DNA of 64,000 bases from Parasulfuritortus cantonensis (GCF_004337445.1 NZ_SJZB01000013.1:62001-126000), one strand, 5' to 3'; positions 26,748 to 37,387 are shown, counted from the first letter of the stretch. Program-made: numbers and translations. The notes: a model not told the origin generated them from the sequence alone.

Positions 26748-27086
26748 TCAGGCGTCCGGCGTGACCGGCTTGGGTTTGTTGTGCTGCTTGCCCCGGGACT
26801 TGTTCCGGTTCGGCTTGTTGCTGGCCTTGGGAGCCCCGTCAGGGGCCTTCGCGGCGACCTTGTTGACGGGCGGCTTGTTCGGCTTGTTGTGGCTCTTGCG
26901 CTGGGGCTGCGGCTGCGCCGGCACCAGGCGCATGTCGCGGCCGGGGCCGTTTTCGCGGTTGCCCGGGGCGAGGGTGATTTCCAGCTCGACGATTTCGTCC
27001 CACTGGGCCTCGGTACGCTGGCTGTCCGGAATGGCCAGCAGGGCCTGGAGCCGGCGGCGGGGGGAGAGGGGTTGCTCGTTGTCCAT
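26748..27086 (-). CDS. Small basic hypothetical protein
   Basis: A 112-residue protein in two parts. Residues 1-45 are acidic and probably helical (RRLQALLAIPDSQRTEAQWD). The remainder is a disordered tail rich in Lys, Asn, Pro and Gln with repeated NKP motifs (KPNKPPVNK, SNKPNRNK, QHNKPKP), suggesting nucleic-acid contact. No domain is recognised. It lies directly upstream of the NERD-helicase gene with 14 bases between, so the two are probably an operon. Function unknown; nucleic-acid binding is a guess from charge. Confidence 0.7.
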   Translation of the reverse strand: MDNEQPLSPRRRLQALLAIPDSQRTEAQWDEIVELEITLAPGNRENGPGRDMRLVPAQPQPQRKSHNKPNKPPVNKVAAKAPDGAPKASNKPNRNKSRGKQHNKPKPVTPDA

Positions 27087-27139
27087 GCAGGTATTATCCC
27101 ACTACCTGGGCCGGTTTTGTGAGCGCCGCGCGGGCCGGG

Positions 27140-28837
27140 TCAGCGGACTAGGCGCGGCACGCCGCAATTCAGGTAGAAATTGGTCACGTCCGCGTAACCG
27201 AGTTGCAGGCCGAGCAGGGACAGCACCGGCGCCAGCACGGCATCCAGCAGCTGCAGGACGGGCACGAGCAGCGCCAGAATCTGTTTCAACAGATCCGCAA
27301 CCGTAAAAGGTGGCAGCCCCAAGAGCGCAGCGACGAGGTCTAAGACGATCTGGATGAGCTCGCCGAGGACGCCTTCGACCCGCAGCGACAAGCTGTTGAT
27401 CAGGCTGGTGAACAGGCCGGCCGTCTCGATGCCCGAGATGCGCTGGGTGTTGTTGTCGTCGAACGGTCCGTTGAAGACCAGATCGCCACCACCGCCGGGC
27501 AGTTCGATGGCCGCCTTGGCATAGACCGTGAGCAGCCCCAGAACGTCGAGTATCTTGGCTTCCTCGACGGTGGCGGAGGTCTCCTTGTTGGTCATGGCAT
27601 CGTCGTTGATCTCGCCGATGTAGATACCGGCGATACCGGAGCTGGCGCCGATGGTGACCGTGCTGTTGTTGATCGGGTTGGCGCAGACGACGCTTTTCAG
27701 CCAGGCGTTGCCCTGGGCGAGTTCGACGTAGATCGGCAGGTGCAGCACGTCGCCGAGCATTTCCAGTACCTTGACGTCTATCTTCAGGCGGGCCTGGGCG
27801 GTGTGGGCCTGGGTCAGCCATTCGCCGTTGCCGTCGGTTCCGGGCGGACCGATGGCGATGCTGGGCGGCTCGATCAGCGACAGCGCCAGGTCGAGGGACA
27901 GGATGCCCGGCAGGTTGACGTTGGTGATCGGGACGTTGAGGAAGTTGTCGCCGTTCGCCACCTGGGCGGCCAGGGAGATCAACTGCAGGACGTTCAATTC
28001 GGCGCTCGCCGCGGCGTTGCTGTCGGCGATGGACAGCTTGAGGAGGTCGGCCAGCTTGAGGTGCAGGTCGCCGAGCACCGACAGGTTGGCCAGATTGAGC
28101 AGGTTGACGTAGGCGATGTTGTCCTGGCCGAGCGCGTTGGCGGTGAGCAGCATCAGGTCGGCCAGCGTCAGGTCGGCATTCAACAACTCGTCGACGGTAC
28201 CCACCGAGGCGTCCGCCTTGACGAGGTCGAGCAGGGTGACGTGCGCGGTCGCGAGGCCCTGGTATGACACGGCGTCGAGGCTGAGCTTGGTGTGCAGCAG
28301 CTTGCCGAGGATGGCATTCAGGAGGATGGACTGGCTGGTATCGATGCTGAGCAGCCCGGAGCCGATGGAGAAGCCGGCCACGGCCGTGCGCGTCGCGGTC
28401 GCGGTGGCGACGATCTCGCGGGTGCCGACCAGGAAGAAATAAGGCTGCTGGGTGGTGACCCGGACCTGGACGGCGTTTTGGTCGGTGCCGCCGGGCATGA
28501 ACGTGCCGAGATAGACGCCGTCCGGCGTCGTGCTGTCGTAACGGCCGGTTGTCACCTCCATGGTGTTGGTGTGCGCCCCGGGGATCGAAAAGCCGTTCTG
28601 CGAAGCGGTATCGGTGGCGATCAGTGCGGCATTGGGGAGGTCGCTCACCGCCGACAGGGCGGCCGTATCCGCCACCTTCTGCAATTCGCGCTTGGTATAG
28701 AACAGGCTGCCGAGGTCCACGGCCATCATCGCCGCGGCGAGCAAGGCGGCCATGCTGACGGCGGCCAGGATGCTGATGGCACCGGTTTGCCGGGGCTTGC
28801 CGATCGATACGGCGAATTGCTGCTGCGGGCGTGGCAT
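27140..28837 (-). CDS. tadG: TadG-like Flp pilus-associated membrane protein
   Basis: A 565-residue protein with the TadG-type N-terminus: a short cytoplasmic arm ending GAISI, one membrane helix (ILAAVSMAALLAAAMMAVDL) and the family motif LGSLFYTKRELQKVADTAAL. The long external part is rich in Leu, Ala and Val (many LLNL/LADLL stretches) and carries no vWA motif that I can see. TadG proteins help anchor or assemble Flp pili. It is the last gene of the tad cluster. GAGGT precedes the ATG by about nine bases. Confidence 0.85.
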   Translation of the reverse strand: MPRPQQQFAVSIGKPRQTGAISILAAVSMAALLAAAMMAVDLGSLFYTKRELQKVADTAALSAVSDLPNAALIATDTASQNGFSIPGAHTNTMEVTTGRYDSTTPDGVYLGTFMPGGTDQNAVQVRVTTQQPYFFLVGTREIVATATATRTAVAGFSIGSGLLSIDTSQSILLNAILGKLLHTKLSLDAVSYQGLATAHVTLLDLVKADASVGTVDELLNADLTLADLMLLTANALGQDNIAYVNLLNLANLSVLGDLHLKLADLLKLSIADSNAAASAELNVLQLISLAAQVANGDNFLNVPITNVNLPGILSLDLALSLIEPPSIAIGPPGTDGNGEWLTQAHTAQARLKIDVKVLEMLGDVLHLPIYVELAQGNAWLKSVVCANPINNSTVTIGASSGIAGIYIGEINDDAMTNKETSATVEEAKILDVLGLLTVYAKAAIELPGGGGDLVFNGPFDDNNTQRISGIETAGLFTSLINSLSLRVEGVLGELIQIVLDLVAALLGLPPFTVADLLKQILALLVPVLQLLDAVLAPVLSLLGLQLGYADVTNFYLNCGVPRLVR

Positions 28838-28861
28838 TGCCGCGTTACCTCTGTGGCCGGA

Positions 28862-29167
28862 TTACTTGGAGTTCAGCTTGGTGCTCGAGGCGACCGTGTC
28901 CTTGAAATCCGGCATCGGTTTGTCGAAGCTCTCCAGATAACGCTTGTAGGATGCCGAGGCGACGTCGCCGGACACCGGATTCAAGGTGCCGGCCGCGGAG
29001 CCTTCCCGCTGCAGTTCGAGCATCCGTTCCGTGGAACCGCCGATGACGATGGCGGCCGGTCCGTTCGTCTGCGCCGCTTGCTCCTCGGCACCGGCGGGGC
29101 CGGATAGCAGCAACGAGGACAGCAAAAGGCCCGACGCGTAGGCGAGGCGATGCGAATTAGGCGACAT
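28862..29167 (-). CDS. DUF3613 protein of the tad locus
   Basis: A 101-residue exported protein. The signal peptide is followed by EEQAAQTNG, and the family core is MLELQREGSAAG and SGDVASASYKRYLESFDKPM, which fits DUF3613, a family found in tad clusters of betaproteobacteria. The start overlaps the end of the upstream regulator gene by 11 bases, and GGAGAG lies just before ATG. It is expected in the periplasm; its function in pilus assembly is not known. Confidence 0.8.
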   Translation of the reverse strand: MSPNSHRLAYASGLLLSSLLLSGPAGAEEQAAQTNGPAAIVIGGSTERMLELQREGSAAGTLNPVSGDVASASYKRYLESFDKPMPDFKDTVASSTKLNSK

Positions 29168-29774
29168 GTGAACTCTCCGAGATTTTCCTGTGGGCGAGAC
29201 AGGCTTTGATGTAGCCGAGCAGTTGGTCGAACGAAACGGGCTTGGTGAAAACGGTGATGTCGGCGGGCAGGCTGCCTTTTTCCTCGATTTCTTCCCGCTT
29301 CAGCGCGGTCACCACGACGATATCCAGATTGCGCAGGGCATCGTCGTTGCGTAATAGGTTGACGATCTCGAAGCCGTCTACGCCCGGCATCTTGAGGTCG
29401 GTGATGAGCAGATCCGGTTGCCCGCGGCCGATGACGATGAGGGCTTCGTATACGCTGGAGACGAAGGTGACCTGGATGGGTATCTGCCAACCTTCCATGG
29501 TCATCTGATAAAGCTTGACCATGTCTTCGTCATCTTCGAGGACCAAAATATTGAATAAATTGGAAGAGGGCGGCGGCATCTGGCCTTTGCCCATGCGCTG
29601 CTGGATCAGTTCGTTCACGGCACTCATCGGCAGCCGGCGATGGCCGCCGTCGGTCTTCCAGGCCTTCAGTACGCCGCTCTCCACCCAGAGTTGGACGGTA
29701 CGCAGCGAGACACCCAGCATCTGGGCGGCTTCCCGTGTCGTGCAATAGACTTCTTGGACATTCGTATTTTTCAT
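29157..29774 (-). CDS. HTH (excisionase/MerR-like)-receiver fusion regulator
   Basis: A 205-residue protein with an unusual order. Residues about 8-58 form an excisionase/MerR-type winged helix (CTTREAAQMLGVSLRTVQLW, then GHRRLPMSAV), and residues about 75-195 a CheY-like receiver (ILVLEDDEDMVKLY, phospho-acceptor Asp in DLLITDLKMPGVDGFE, conserved Lys in FTKPVSF). It is probably a phosphorylation-controlled DNA-binding protein. It sits between tadD and the DUF3613 and tadG genes, so it is a candidate regulator of this pilus locus. The 61-base gap before it holds an AAACG-GA-CGTTT inverted repeat (29796-29807) that could be its own operator; this is inference. Confidence 0.88.
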   Translation of the reverse strand: MKNTNVQEVYCTTREAAQMLGVSLRTVQLWVESGVLKAWKTDGGHRRLPMSAVNELIQQRMGKGQMPPPSSNLFNILVLEDDEDMVKLYQMTMEGWQIPIQVTFVSSVYEALIVIGRGQPDLLITDLKMPGVDGFEIVNLLRNDDALRNLDIVVVTALKREEIEEKGSLPADITVFTKPVSFDQLLGYIKACLAHRKISESSHVA

Positions 29775-29835
29775 CGGGGCGACCTAATTCGAATAAAACG
29801 GACGTTTAAGGGAAAATACTCAATATTGTGCCATT

Positions 29836-30576
29836 TTACGGGCTATTGCGTCCCTTTAGGGCGTCCGCTTTGTCCTTGATTTCTTTGCGTTGGTTTTCCG
29901 ATAGCCGGTACCAGTCCATGATCCCCTCCGCCCGGCTCTGTTTGTTGTCCAGCACGTAGTAGAGCGCGAGATTGGCGCCGGCCCGGGTGTCCTGCGGGTC
30001 GAGTTCCGTGGCTTTGTGCAAATTGAAACCCGCATCGGCCATCTGGCTGGTGAGCAACTGGACGTATCCGAGGTCGTTGAGGACTACGGCGTTGGTCGGA
30101 TCGAGCTCGGCGGCCCGGTTGAGCGCCTGGAGGGCGGCGTTGAAATCGCCCTGTTTGCTGGCGATGAGCCCGAGGCCGTGTTGCGCGCCCGCCTCGTAAG
30201 GGCTTTTCATCAGGCTCTCGTAGAGCAGCGAAGCCTTGTTCACGTAGCCGGTCTCGCGCAGCGCATCGGCACGCAAAAGGACCGCCTTCTTCTCGCCCGG
30301 CCAACGCCTGTCGAACGCATCCAGATGGGCCAAGGAGGCGAAATACAGGCCTTTGTCCTGCAGCTTGGCGATCAACTGCAGATAGAGGGCGGGATCGGTC
30401 GCCAAGTCGGCACGCGCACCCTTGTCCTCGTCGGTAATCGGCTTGATGGTGGTCGTGACCGGGTTGGCGATCGTCGCGCCGTCGGCGGCCAGGACGGACG
30501 ACCAAGGCGCCGACAACGCCAGCAGCCCCGCCAACGCGGCGGCGGCCATCGGGGCAGAGGGCACCCAGCGGATCAT
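29836..30576 (-). CDS. tadD: TadD-like TPR lipoprotein/secreted protein
   Basis: A 246-residue protein with a cleavable N-terminal signal (AAAALAGLLALSAPWSSVLA) and TPR-type repeats in the second half (AALQALNRAAELDPTNAVVL, then AGFNLHKATELDPQDTRAG). TadD is a TPR protein needed for Flp secretin function, usually in the periplasm or on the outer membrane. I see no lipobox cysteine, so it may be soluble. The gene overlaps tadC by 4 bases, indicating translational coupling in the tad operon. Confidence 0.88.
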   Translation of the reverse strand: MIRWVPSAPMAAAALAGLLALSAPWSSVLAADGATIANPVTTTIKPITDEDKGARADLATDPALYLQLIAKLQDKGLYFASLAHLDAFDRRWPGEKKAVLLRADALRETGYVNKASLLYESLMKSPYEAGAQHGLGLIASKQGDFNAALQALNRAAELDPTNAVVLNDLGYVQLLTSQMADAGFNLHKATELDPQDTRAGANLALYYVLDNKQSRAEGIMDWYRLSENQRKEIKDKADALKGRNSP

Positions 30577-31517
30577 GATGGCGTGTTGCTCAAAGCCCGG
30601 ATGAGGGCCAGGAAGCCGGGGCCGGCGGTGATGATCAACAGGGCCGGCAACAGGAACAGCACCATGACGACCACCATGCGGGTGGCGAGCTTGCCGACGT
30701 AATCCTGCATCTGGAAACGGCGGTTCTCGCCGAGCCGGACCGCGAACCGCTTCAAGGGCTCCTGCAGGCCGGCGCCATAGCGGTCGGAATCGTTGATCAG
30801 GGCGATCAGTTCACGCAAGTCCGTGAGGCCGAGCTGGTCGGCCATCTGTTGCAGGGCAGCGGCGCGCGAACGCCCGGACTTGATGGCGACTTGCACGTAG
30901 GCAAATTCGTGGGCCAGGGCGGGCAGGCCGATGCGCTGTTCCTCGGCGAACAACTGGATGGACTGTTCGAAGCTCACCCCGGCGCCGTGCATCATGCGTA
31001 CGTAATCGACGAACAGCGGAATCTCGTTGGCGATGACGCCGAGGCGCCGTTTGGCCATGGCGGAGAGCACGAACTTGGGCGCGAGGTAGGCGACGGCGAC
31101 CGCGGCGACGACCTTCAGCCAGGCATTGCTCGAACCGCTTGCCAGCGCGTAGCTCGCGAACAGGGCCAGGATGACGACGGTCAGGATGGTCCGGATGGCC
31201 TGGAAATACACGAACGGCCGAATCCCGCGGTAGCCTGCCCGGATCAGCAGCAGGCGTACTTCGTTCTCGTGTTCCGACGGCGTTCCGGCCCGCGTCTGGC
31301 CGGTCAGCGTAAGGGCCAGGCGTTCCCACAGGGACTTGCTGTCCAGGAGTTCCTCGATCTCGGCCGTCTCGCCATCGTGGACGCGGGCCTCCAGGCGGTC
31401 GAGCTGGCGCCGGCGGCGGATCTGGTTGGATATCTGCAGGTGGTAGCCATAGATCAGCCAACCGGTTCCGAATACGGCCAGGCCGACGGTGAGTGCGATG
31501 ATCCAGGGCATCGACAT
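30573..31517 (-). CDS. tadC: Tad inner-membrane platform protein TadC
   Basis: A 314-residue T2SF/GspF-type membrane protein, the second half of the Tad inner-membrane platform. It has one helix at the N-terminus (PWIIALTVGLAVFGTGWLIY) and further helices near the middle and end. The GspF-like cytosolic segment includes VRMMHGAGVSFEQSIQLFAE and RYGAGLQEPLKRFAVRL. The start ATG 31517 follows AAGGGA by seven bases and lies 11 bases after the tadB stop; the frame extends further upstream but that part overlaps tadB. Confidence 0.92.
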   Translation of the reverse strand: MSMPWIIALTVGLAVFGTGWLIYGYHLQISNQIRRRRQLDRLEARVHDGETAEIEELLDSKSLWERLALTLTGQTRAGTPSEHENEVRLLLIRAGYRGIRPFVYFQAIRTILTVVILALFASYALASGSSNAWLKVVAAVAVAYLAPKFVLSAMAKRRLGVIANEIPLFVDYVRMMHGAGVSFEQSIQLFAEEQRIGLPALAHEFAYVQVAIKSGRSRAAALQQMADQLGLTDLRELIALINDSDRYGAGLQEPLKRFAVRLGENRRFQMQDYVGKLATRMVVVMVLFLLPALLIITAGPGFLALIRALSNTPS

Positions 31518-31528
31518 GGTGCGGTCCC

Positions 31529-32457
31529 TTATTGCGTCGGCAGTTTGGCCATGCGGAACAACAGCCACATGCCGATGACTTGCATCATGAAAGCGCCGAC
31601 CAACAGCTTGTAACCGGTCGGATCCGTCCACATGCCGAGCAGATAGCCCGGGTTGCGGATGATGATCATGCTGCCCACGAGCACGGGCAGGGCGCTCAAT
31701 ATCCAGGCGCTGGCGCGCGTTTCCGAGGTCATGGCGCGGAGTTCCTTCTGGCCGCGCTCGCGTTCGCGCATGGCCAGGGAGATGCGCTCGAGCACGCTGC
31801 GGGCATTGCCGCCGTAGCGGACGCCGAGGTAGAACACCGAAGCCAGGAAGCTGAGTTCCCGGATGGAGTAGCTCTCGGCGACCTGGCTCATCGCGTCCTC
31901 CAGTGCCATGCCGGCCTGGGTCCGGACCAGAATCTGAGTGGTGATACTGCGCAGCGGCTCTTCACATTCGGCGCTGGCGTTGCGGAAGGCGAGTTCGATG
32001 CTGACCCCGACGCTCAGGATGCGCGCCACGGTATCGACGAACCCCGGCAACTGCTCGACGACCCGGGTGGCGTACCCTTCGATGCGCCAACGCAGGAAGA
32101 AGGTCAGGCCGATCGGGTAGAGGACGACCAGACCCACCAAGGCGCCCTTGATCCCGAACGCGAGACCACCCAGCAGGGCTAGTACCGGGGCCGGTGCGGC
32201 CAGCAGCGCATACAGGCGCGCCGAGGGCGCGAAGCCGGCGCGTTGCAGCCAGGTTTCCAGGAAGGGCAGGGGCTTGACCACCTTTTGCGGCACCGGTGCG
32301 GCGCGCCCCCCGGGCGCGAGTTCGTTCTGGTGGAAGACGGACTCCAGGCGCTCCAGGGTCTTGCTCGAGCGCTGTTTCTCGGAGCCCGAACGCCAGGCGA
32401 ACACCCCCGCGGCGATCAGGCACAGGATGGCCAGGAGGATGATCAGATAGAATTCCG

Positions 32458-32461
<4 letters not shown>
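31529..32461 (-). CDS. tadB: Tad inner-membrane platform protein TadB
   Basis: A 310-residue T2SF/GspF-type membrane protein that with TadC forms the platform on which the CpaF ATPase works. An N-terminal helix (FYLIILLAILCLIAAGVFAW) is followed by a pair of helices near residues 85-130 and the cytosolic GspF core (ILSVGVSIELAFRNAS and GGNARSVLERISLAMRERE). It overlaps the cpaF gene by 4 bases. Its order relative to cpaF and tadC is the canonical one. Confidence 0.93.
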
Positions 32462-33759
<1,298 letters not shown>

Positions 33760-33772
33760 GCCCGTTTCCTCG

Positions 33773-34957
33773 TTACGCATAGCTGAACATCTTGCGCAGG
33801 ACCGACATGTTCTGCGCCGGGTTCCGGACGCCGGTCACGCCGGTCAGGGTGGTGGCGATGCCGCGCAAGGCGTTGAGATAGGGATCGTTCGGCGCGACTT
33901 CCAGCAACGGCTTGCCGATGTTGGCGCAGGCGATCATCTTTTCCGTGCGCTGGGGCAGGTGGCCATCCAGGCGAATCTGCAGGTTCTCGGCGATCTGCGC
34001 CGGGGCCATGTCGATGCGGGTGTCGTACTTGCCGGTCAGCATGCCGATGCGTTCGGCGTCGAAACCGCGGTCACGCAGGTTGCCCAGCATCTGGCGGGCC
34101 GAGTAGACGGACGGGATGGTCTGCTCGCAGACCAGGTGGACATGGTCGGAGATGCCGAGGGCGTAGAGCAGCAGGTCGAGGCCGGCGAAGCCACCCAGAT
34201 CGACCACGACCACCTTGAAGTAGGACTTCAGCAGGCTGAGCATGGTCATGGCGTCGGTCGGCGTGATGTCGCGCAACTCGGCCAGGTTCTGCGGCAGCGA
34301 CATGATCGCCAGGCCGCTCTTGTGGTGTGCGAAGGCGGTGTTCAGCAAGGCCTGGTCGAAGCGGCGCAGGCTGCGCACGGCATCGCAGAAATTGAACGCG
34401 ACCTTGGTGTCCAGGTACAACGCGGCGTCTCCGGACGGATAACCGAAGTCGAGCAGCAGCACCGGCTGGTCAGGCAGATATTCCTGCTTGAGAAGCAGGG
34501 ACAGATGCATGGCGGCGGTGGTGGTGCCGACCCCGGGACGGGCGCCCAGCATGGTGATCATCTTGCCGCTCGGCTGGGCCGGCAGGGATGGCGACTGCTC
34601 CAGGATGCTCTTGACCGTGCGCATCGCATCCATGGGCGACTGCAACTCGACGAAGTCGCGGGCGCCGGCCCGCATCGCCTCGAGGATGAGGCCGCTGTCG
34701 GCGCGATGGGCGAAACCGACCACCCAGAGGCGCGGATAGACGACGAGCAGGCTGCGGGTGAGCTCGGCCGCCTTCTCGGCATTGTCGCCGATGAAGTCGA
34801 TGAAGATGATGTCGGTGCCCAGGGAGCCGACCAGCTGGGCGAGCAGATCGGTGTTCCAGTGCAGCCAGACCGATGTGCCGATGCTCTTCAGCGCGTCGTT
34901 CAGCTCGTTGAAACGGGTTTCGTTATCCGTGACGACGATGAATCGTTTTTCGACCAT
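33773..34957 (-). CDS. cpaE: Tad localisation protein CpaE/TadZ
   Basis: A 394-residue ParA/MinD-like protein with an N-terminal receiver-like domain (RFIVVTDNETRFNELND, IIFIDFIGDN) and a C-terminal ATPase domain beginning ITMLGARPGVGTTTAAM. The deviant Walker A lacks the usual Lys pair, as in other TadZ/CpaE proteins. The family positions the Tad machine at a cell pole or other site. The gene ends four codons before the chosen cpaF start and is in the standard place of the operon. Confidence 0.92.
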   Translation of the reverse strand: MVEKRFIVVTDNETRFNELNDALKSIGTSVWLHWNTDLLAQLVGSLGTDIIFIDFIGDNAEKAAELTRSLLVVYPRLWVVGFAHRADSGLILEAMRAGARDFVELQSPMDAMRTVKSILEQSPSLPAQPSGKMITMLGARPGVGTTTAAMHLSLLLKQEYLPDQPVLLLDFGYPSGDAALYLDTKVAFNFCDAVRSLRRFDQALLNTAFAHHKSGLAIMSLPQNLAELRDITPTDAMTMLSLLKSYFKVVVVDLGGFAGLDLLLYALGISDHVHLVCEQTIPSVYSARQMLGNLRDRGFDAERIGMLTGKYDTRIDMAPAQIAENLQIRLDGHLPQRTEKMIACANIGKPLLEVAPNDPYLNALRGIATTLTGVTGVRNPAQNMSVLRKMFSYA

Positions 34958-34970
34958 GATCCGGCGAGTC

Positions 34971-36350
34971 CTATTTTGAAAGTCCGGTGAAGCGGGCGGC
35001 CTCTTCCTGGTCGGATTGCAGGAGCATGCGCCAGAGGCTTGGGTTGTAGTTGGCCAGGTCGGCGCCGGGCAACGGCCCGAGTTGGGCGTTGGCGGCGAGC
35101 GGCCGGACCAGCTTGGGCGTGACGATGATCAGCAGTTCCTTATCGTCGCGCGACAGGCTGGCGTGCTTGAAGAACGCGCCCAGTACCGGGATGTCGCCCA
35201 GGCCGGGGAACTTGTCCAGGCTTTTCACGACGCGTTGGCTGACCAGGCCGCCGATCACGTAGCTTTCGCCGTTGCCCAGCTCGATGCTGGTATCGGCGCG
35301 TCGGGTGAGCAGGCTCGGTACGGTGACGCCGTTGATGGCGATGGAGTTGTCGAAGTCGAGGTCGCTGACCTCGGGGGCGATCTTCAGGGCGATGCGATTT
35401 TCCGCGAGGACGGTAGGCGCGACGTCGAGGCGGATGCCATACGGCTTGTACTGGATGGTGGTCTGGCCGAGTGCTTGCGGTACCGGCACCGGGAACTCGC
35501 CACCGGCCAGGAAGCTCGCGGTCTGGCCGCTCTGGGCCAGCAGCGATGGCTGCGCAAGGGTCCGGGCGAAGCCGTTGCCTTCGAGCATGCCGAGCAGGCC
35601 GATCACGTCGCCCGAGGGGGAGCCGAGCAAGAGGGTGAACGCGCTGGAAACCGGATTGGCCGAAGTCTCCACGGAGATGCCGCTGCCGGCGGACGCCGTG
35701 ACCTTGGTCAACGAACCCGGCGTGAAGGTGCCGAAGGTGATGGCGGAGGCGGTCGAGAACAGGTCGAGGCCAGCCTCCTTGAGCACGCTGCGGCTGAGTT
35801 CGACGACCCGGACATCGATCTGGACTTCACCCGCATAAGGCATCTTGCTGGCATCCTGGACCGGGCCTTTGCCCTCGCCGTCGGCGTGCAGGGCGATTTG
35901 CTTGGCCTTTTCGTGCTCCACCATGCCGGGCGCGGTGCCCTCGAGCAACAGCAGGTCGCCGGACGACTTCAGGCGCAAGCCGGGAAACTCGTCCAACTGG
36001 GCGCTCTCGGCGGGCTTGTTGACCTGGATGGTGTAGTAGCTCGGCAGCTTGCCGGCCTTGTCCCATACCAGGAGGCTGGTCGCACCGGGCTTGATGCCCT
36101 GGACCAGGATGTCCTGCTTGCTGAGCATCTTGATCTCGGCGATCTGCTCGTCGCCCACGGCAACGCGCTGGGCCGCCTTGTCCAGCTTGACGGCCAACTG
36201 GCTGCCCGCCTCGACTTGGTAGATCTGGGCCGGTGGCTCGGCACGGACGGGCACGAGGCCAATGGGCAGCAACAGGGTCGCCAGGAGCACGATCCGGGCG
36301 ACGGTTGCGTTCGAGACGCGGCCAAGCCGCTTCTTCATGTCAGTAGTCAT
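34971..36350 (-). CDS. cpaC: Tad outer-membrane secretin CpaC/RcpA
   Basis: A 459-residue secretin that forms the outer-membrane channel for the Flp pilus. It has a signal peptide (ARIVLLATLLLPIGLVPVRA), the pilus-assembly N-domain (QLAVKLDKAAQRVAVGDEQI), a BON-like middle and the C-terminal secretin domain with VRVVELSRSVLKEAGLD and SYVIGGLVSQRVV. ATG 36350 is preferred since AAGG lies at a good distance; the frame extends 14 codons further upstream without support. It follows cpaB by 38 bases. Confidence 0.94.
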   Translation of the reverse strand: MTTDMKKRLGRVSNATVARIVLLATLLLPIGLVPVRAEPPAQIYQVEAGSQLAVKLDKAAQRVAVGDEQIAEIKMLSKQDILVQGIKPGATSLLVWDKAGKLPSYYTIQVNKPAESAQLDEFPGLRLKSSGDLLLLEGTAPGMVEHEKAKQIALHADGEGKGPVQDASKMPYAGEVQIDVRVVELSRSVLKEAGLDLFSTASAITFGTFTPGSLTKVTASAGSGISVETSANPVSSAFTLLLGSPSGDVIGLLGMLEGNGFARTLAQPSLLAQSGQTASFLAGGEFPVPVPQALGQTTIQYKPYGIRLDVAPTVLAENRIALKIAPEVSDLDFDNSIAINGVTVPSLLTRRADTSIELGNGESYVIGGLVSQRVVKSLDKFPGLGDIPVLGAFFKHASLSRDDKELLIIVTPKLVRPLAANAQLGPLPGADLANYNPSLWRMLLQSDQEEAARFTGLSK

Positions 36351-36388
36351 CTGCCAACCCTTGTTATTTCCGGTGGTTCCAATGGTTT

Positions 36389-37387
36389 TCACGGCCGCGT
36401 CCCGGACGTCGCCACGCGCACGGTCTTTTCCTTCAGGCCATGCATGACGATGACGGTCGCCGTTTGACTGCTGCGCCCACGTTTGCCCGTCTTCGCGCCG
36501 GCCTGGCTTTGCACCGGGGGCGCCGTCTTCTCGGTCATGGCGATGAGCTGGGTGAGGGTCAGGGGGGCGGGCGGGGCGACGACGGCCACCGCTGCCGGAA
36601 CGACGGCGGCCGGGGCGGCCGGGGCGACGCCGGGCTTCGCGGCGTCCGTCGCCGGGGTCACCAGCACTTCCGCGCCCTGCGGTTGCTCGTGCGGGCGCAG
36701 GGCGAGGATCAGACGGCCGCTTTCCGAGGCGAGTACCAACTTGTCGATGTCAGGCACCTTGACGGCCAGGACCGCCGTCTTCGGCATCTCCGCGCTACGC
36801 GAGGCGGCCCCGCCGGAGACCGGCACCTTGCCGCCGACGGCCGCGCTGCCGCCCGCCATGGCGCCGACGTCCTTGCTGCCGAAGGCGAGGACAGGCAACT
36901 TCTCCAACAACAGGCGCGACTGGGTGTTGGCGATCTCGGTGCCGTTGCGGCGCAGGGTGAAGAAGACGTCGACGATGTCGCCGGGGAGCAGGCGGTTGCC
37001 GACCCCGATCACCTCGTCGACGTGGATGGCCACGGCACGCTCGTCCGCCGCGATGTGCTGCAGCATGGCGCGCAGGCCACCGCCCAGGCGTTCCTGAAGT
37101 AGCGGCTCGCCGGCCGCGATGTCGGCCGAGGCGACCTTGCCGATCACCGAATTGAGGTCGCTGAACGCCCCATCAGGCCGGGACGGAAACAGCGATGTCT
37201 TCACCATCTCGGGACTGACCTCGGTATCGGCCGGGATGCGGACTTGGGCGACCACGACGGGTAGCATCTTGGGCTGCGCGGCCTTTTGTTCGGCCGCCAT
37301 GCGGGAACTCAAAATCCAAGCGTAGGCGCCTAGCAGCAATGCCAGAACGACCAAGGCCAGTCCGACGATTTTTTGCGTTTTTCCCAC
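36389..37387 (-). CDS. cpaB: Flp pilus assembly protein CpaB/RcpC
   Basis: A 332-residue protein anchored by an N-terminal helix (IVGLALVVLALLLGAYAWIL). It contains the SAF/CpaB domain (VVVAQVRIPADTEVSPEMVK, then AVAIHVDEVIGVGNRLLPGD) typical of CpaB/RcpC. A Pro/Ala-rich stretch (about residues 258-285) and a basic tail follow. CpaB is thought to support secretin assembly. The gene lies between tadE and the secretin gene in the usual order for this locus. Confidence 0.92.
   Translation of the reverse strand: MGKTQKIVGLALVVLALLLGAYAWILSSRMAAEQKAAQPKMLPVVVAQVRIPADTEVSPEMVKTSLFPSRPDGAFSDLNSVIGKVASADIAAGEPLLQERLGGGLRAMLQHIAADERAVAIHVDEVIGVGNRLLPGDIVDVFFTLRRNGTEIANTQSRLLLEKLPVLAFGSKDVGAMAGGSAAVGGKVPVSGGAASRSAEMPKTAVLAVKVPDIDKLVLASESGRLILALRPHEQPQGAEVLVTPATDAAKPGVAPAAPAAVVPAAVAVVAPPAPLTLTQLIAMTEKTAPPVQSQAGAKTGKRGRSSQTATVIVMHGLKEKTVRVATSGTRP

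Noticed and set aside
29775-29835. TGGCAC-like sigma54 promoter before the HTH-receiver gene
   Set aside because: The second half reads TTGA instead of TTGC and the spacing is one base short, so it fails the strict sigma54 pattern.
33760-33780. Upstream ATG 33780 for cpaF
   Set aside because: It overlaps the end of cpaE and lacks a good ribosome binding site, while ATG 33759 is preceded by GAGGAAAC at normal spacing.
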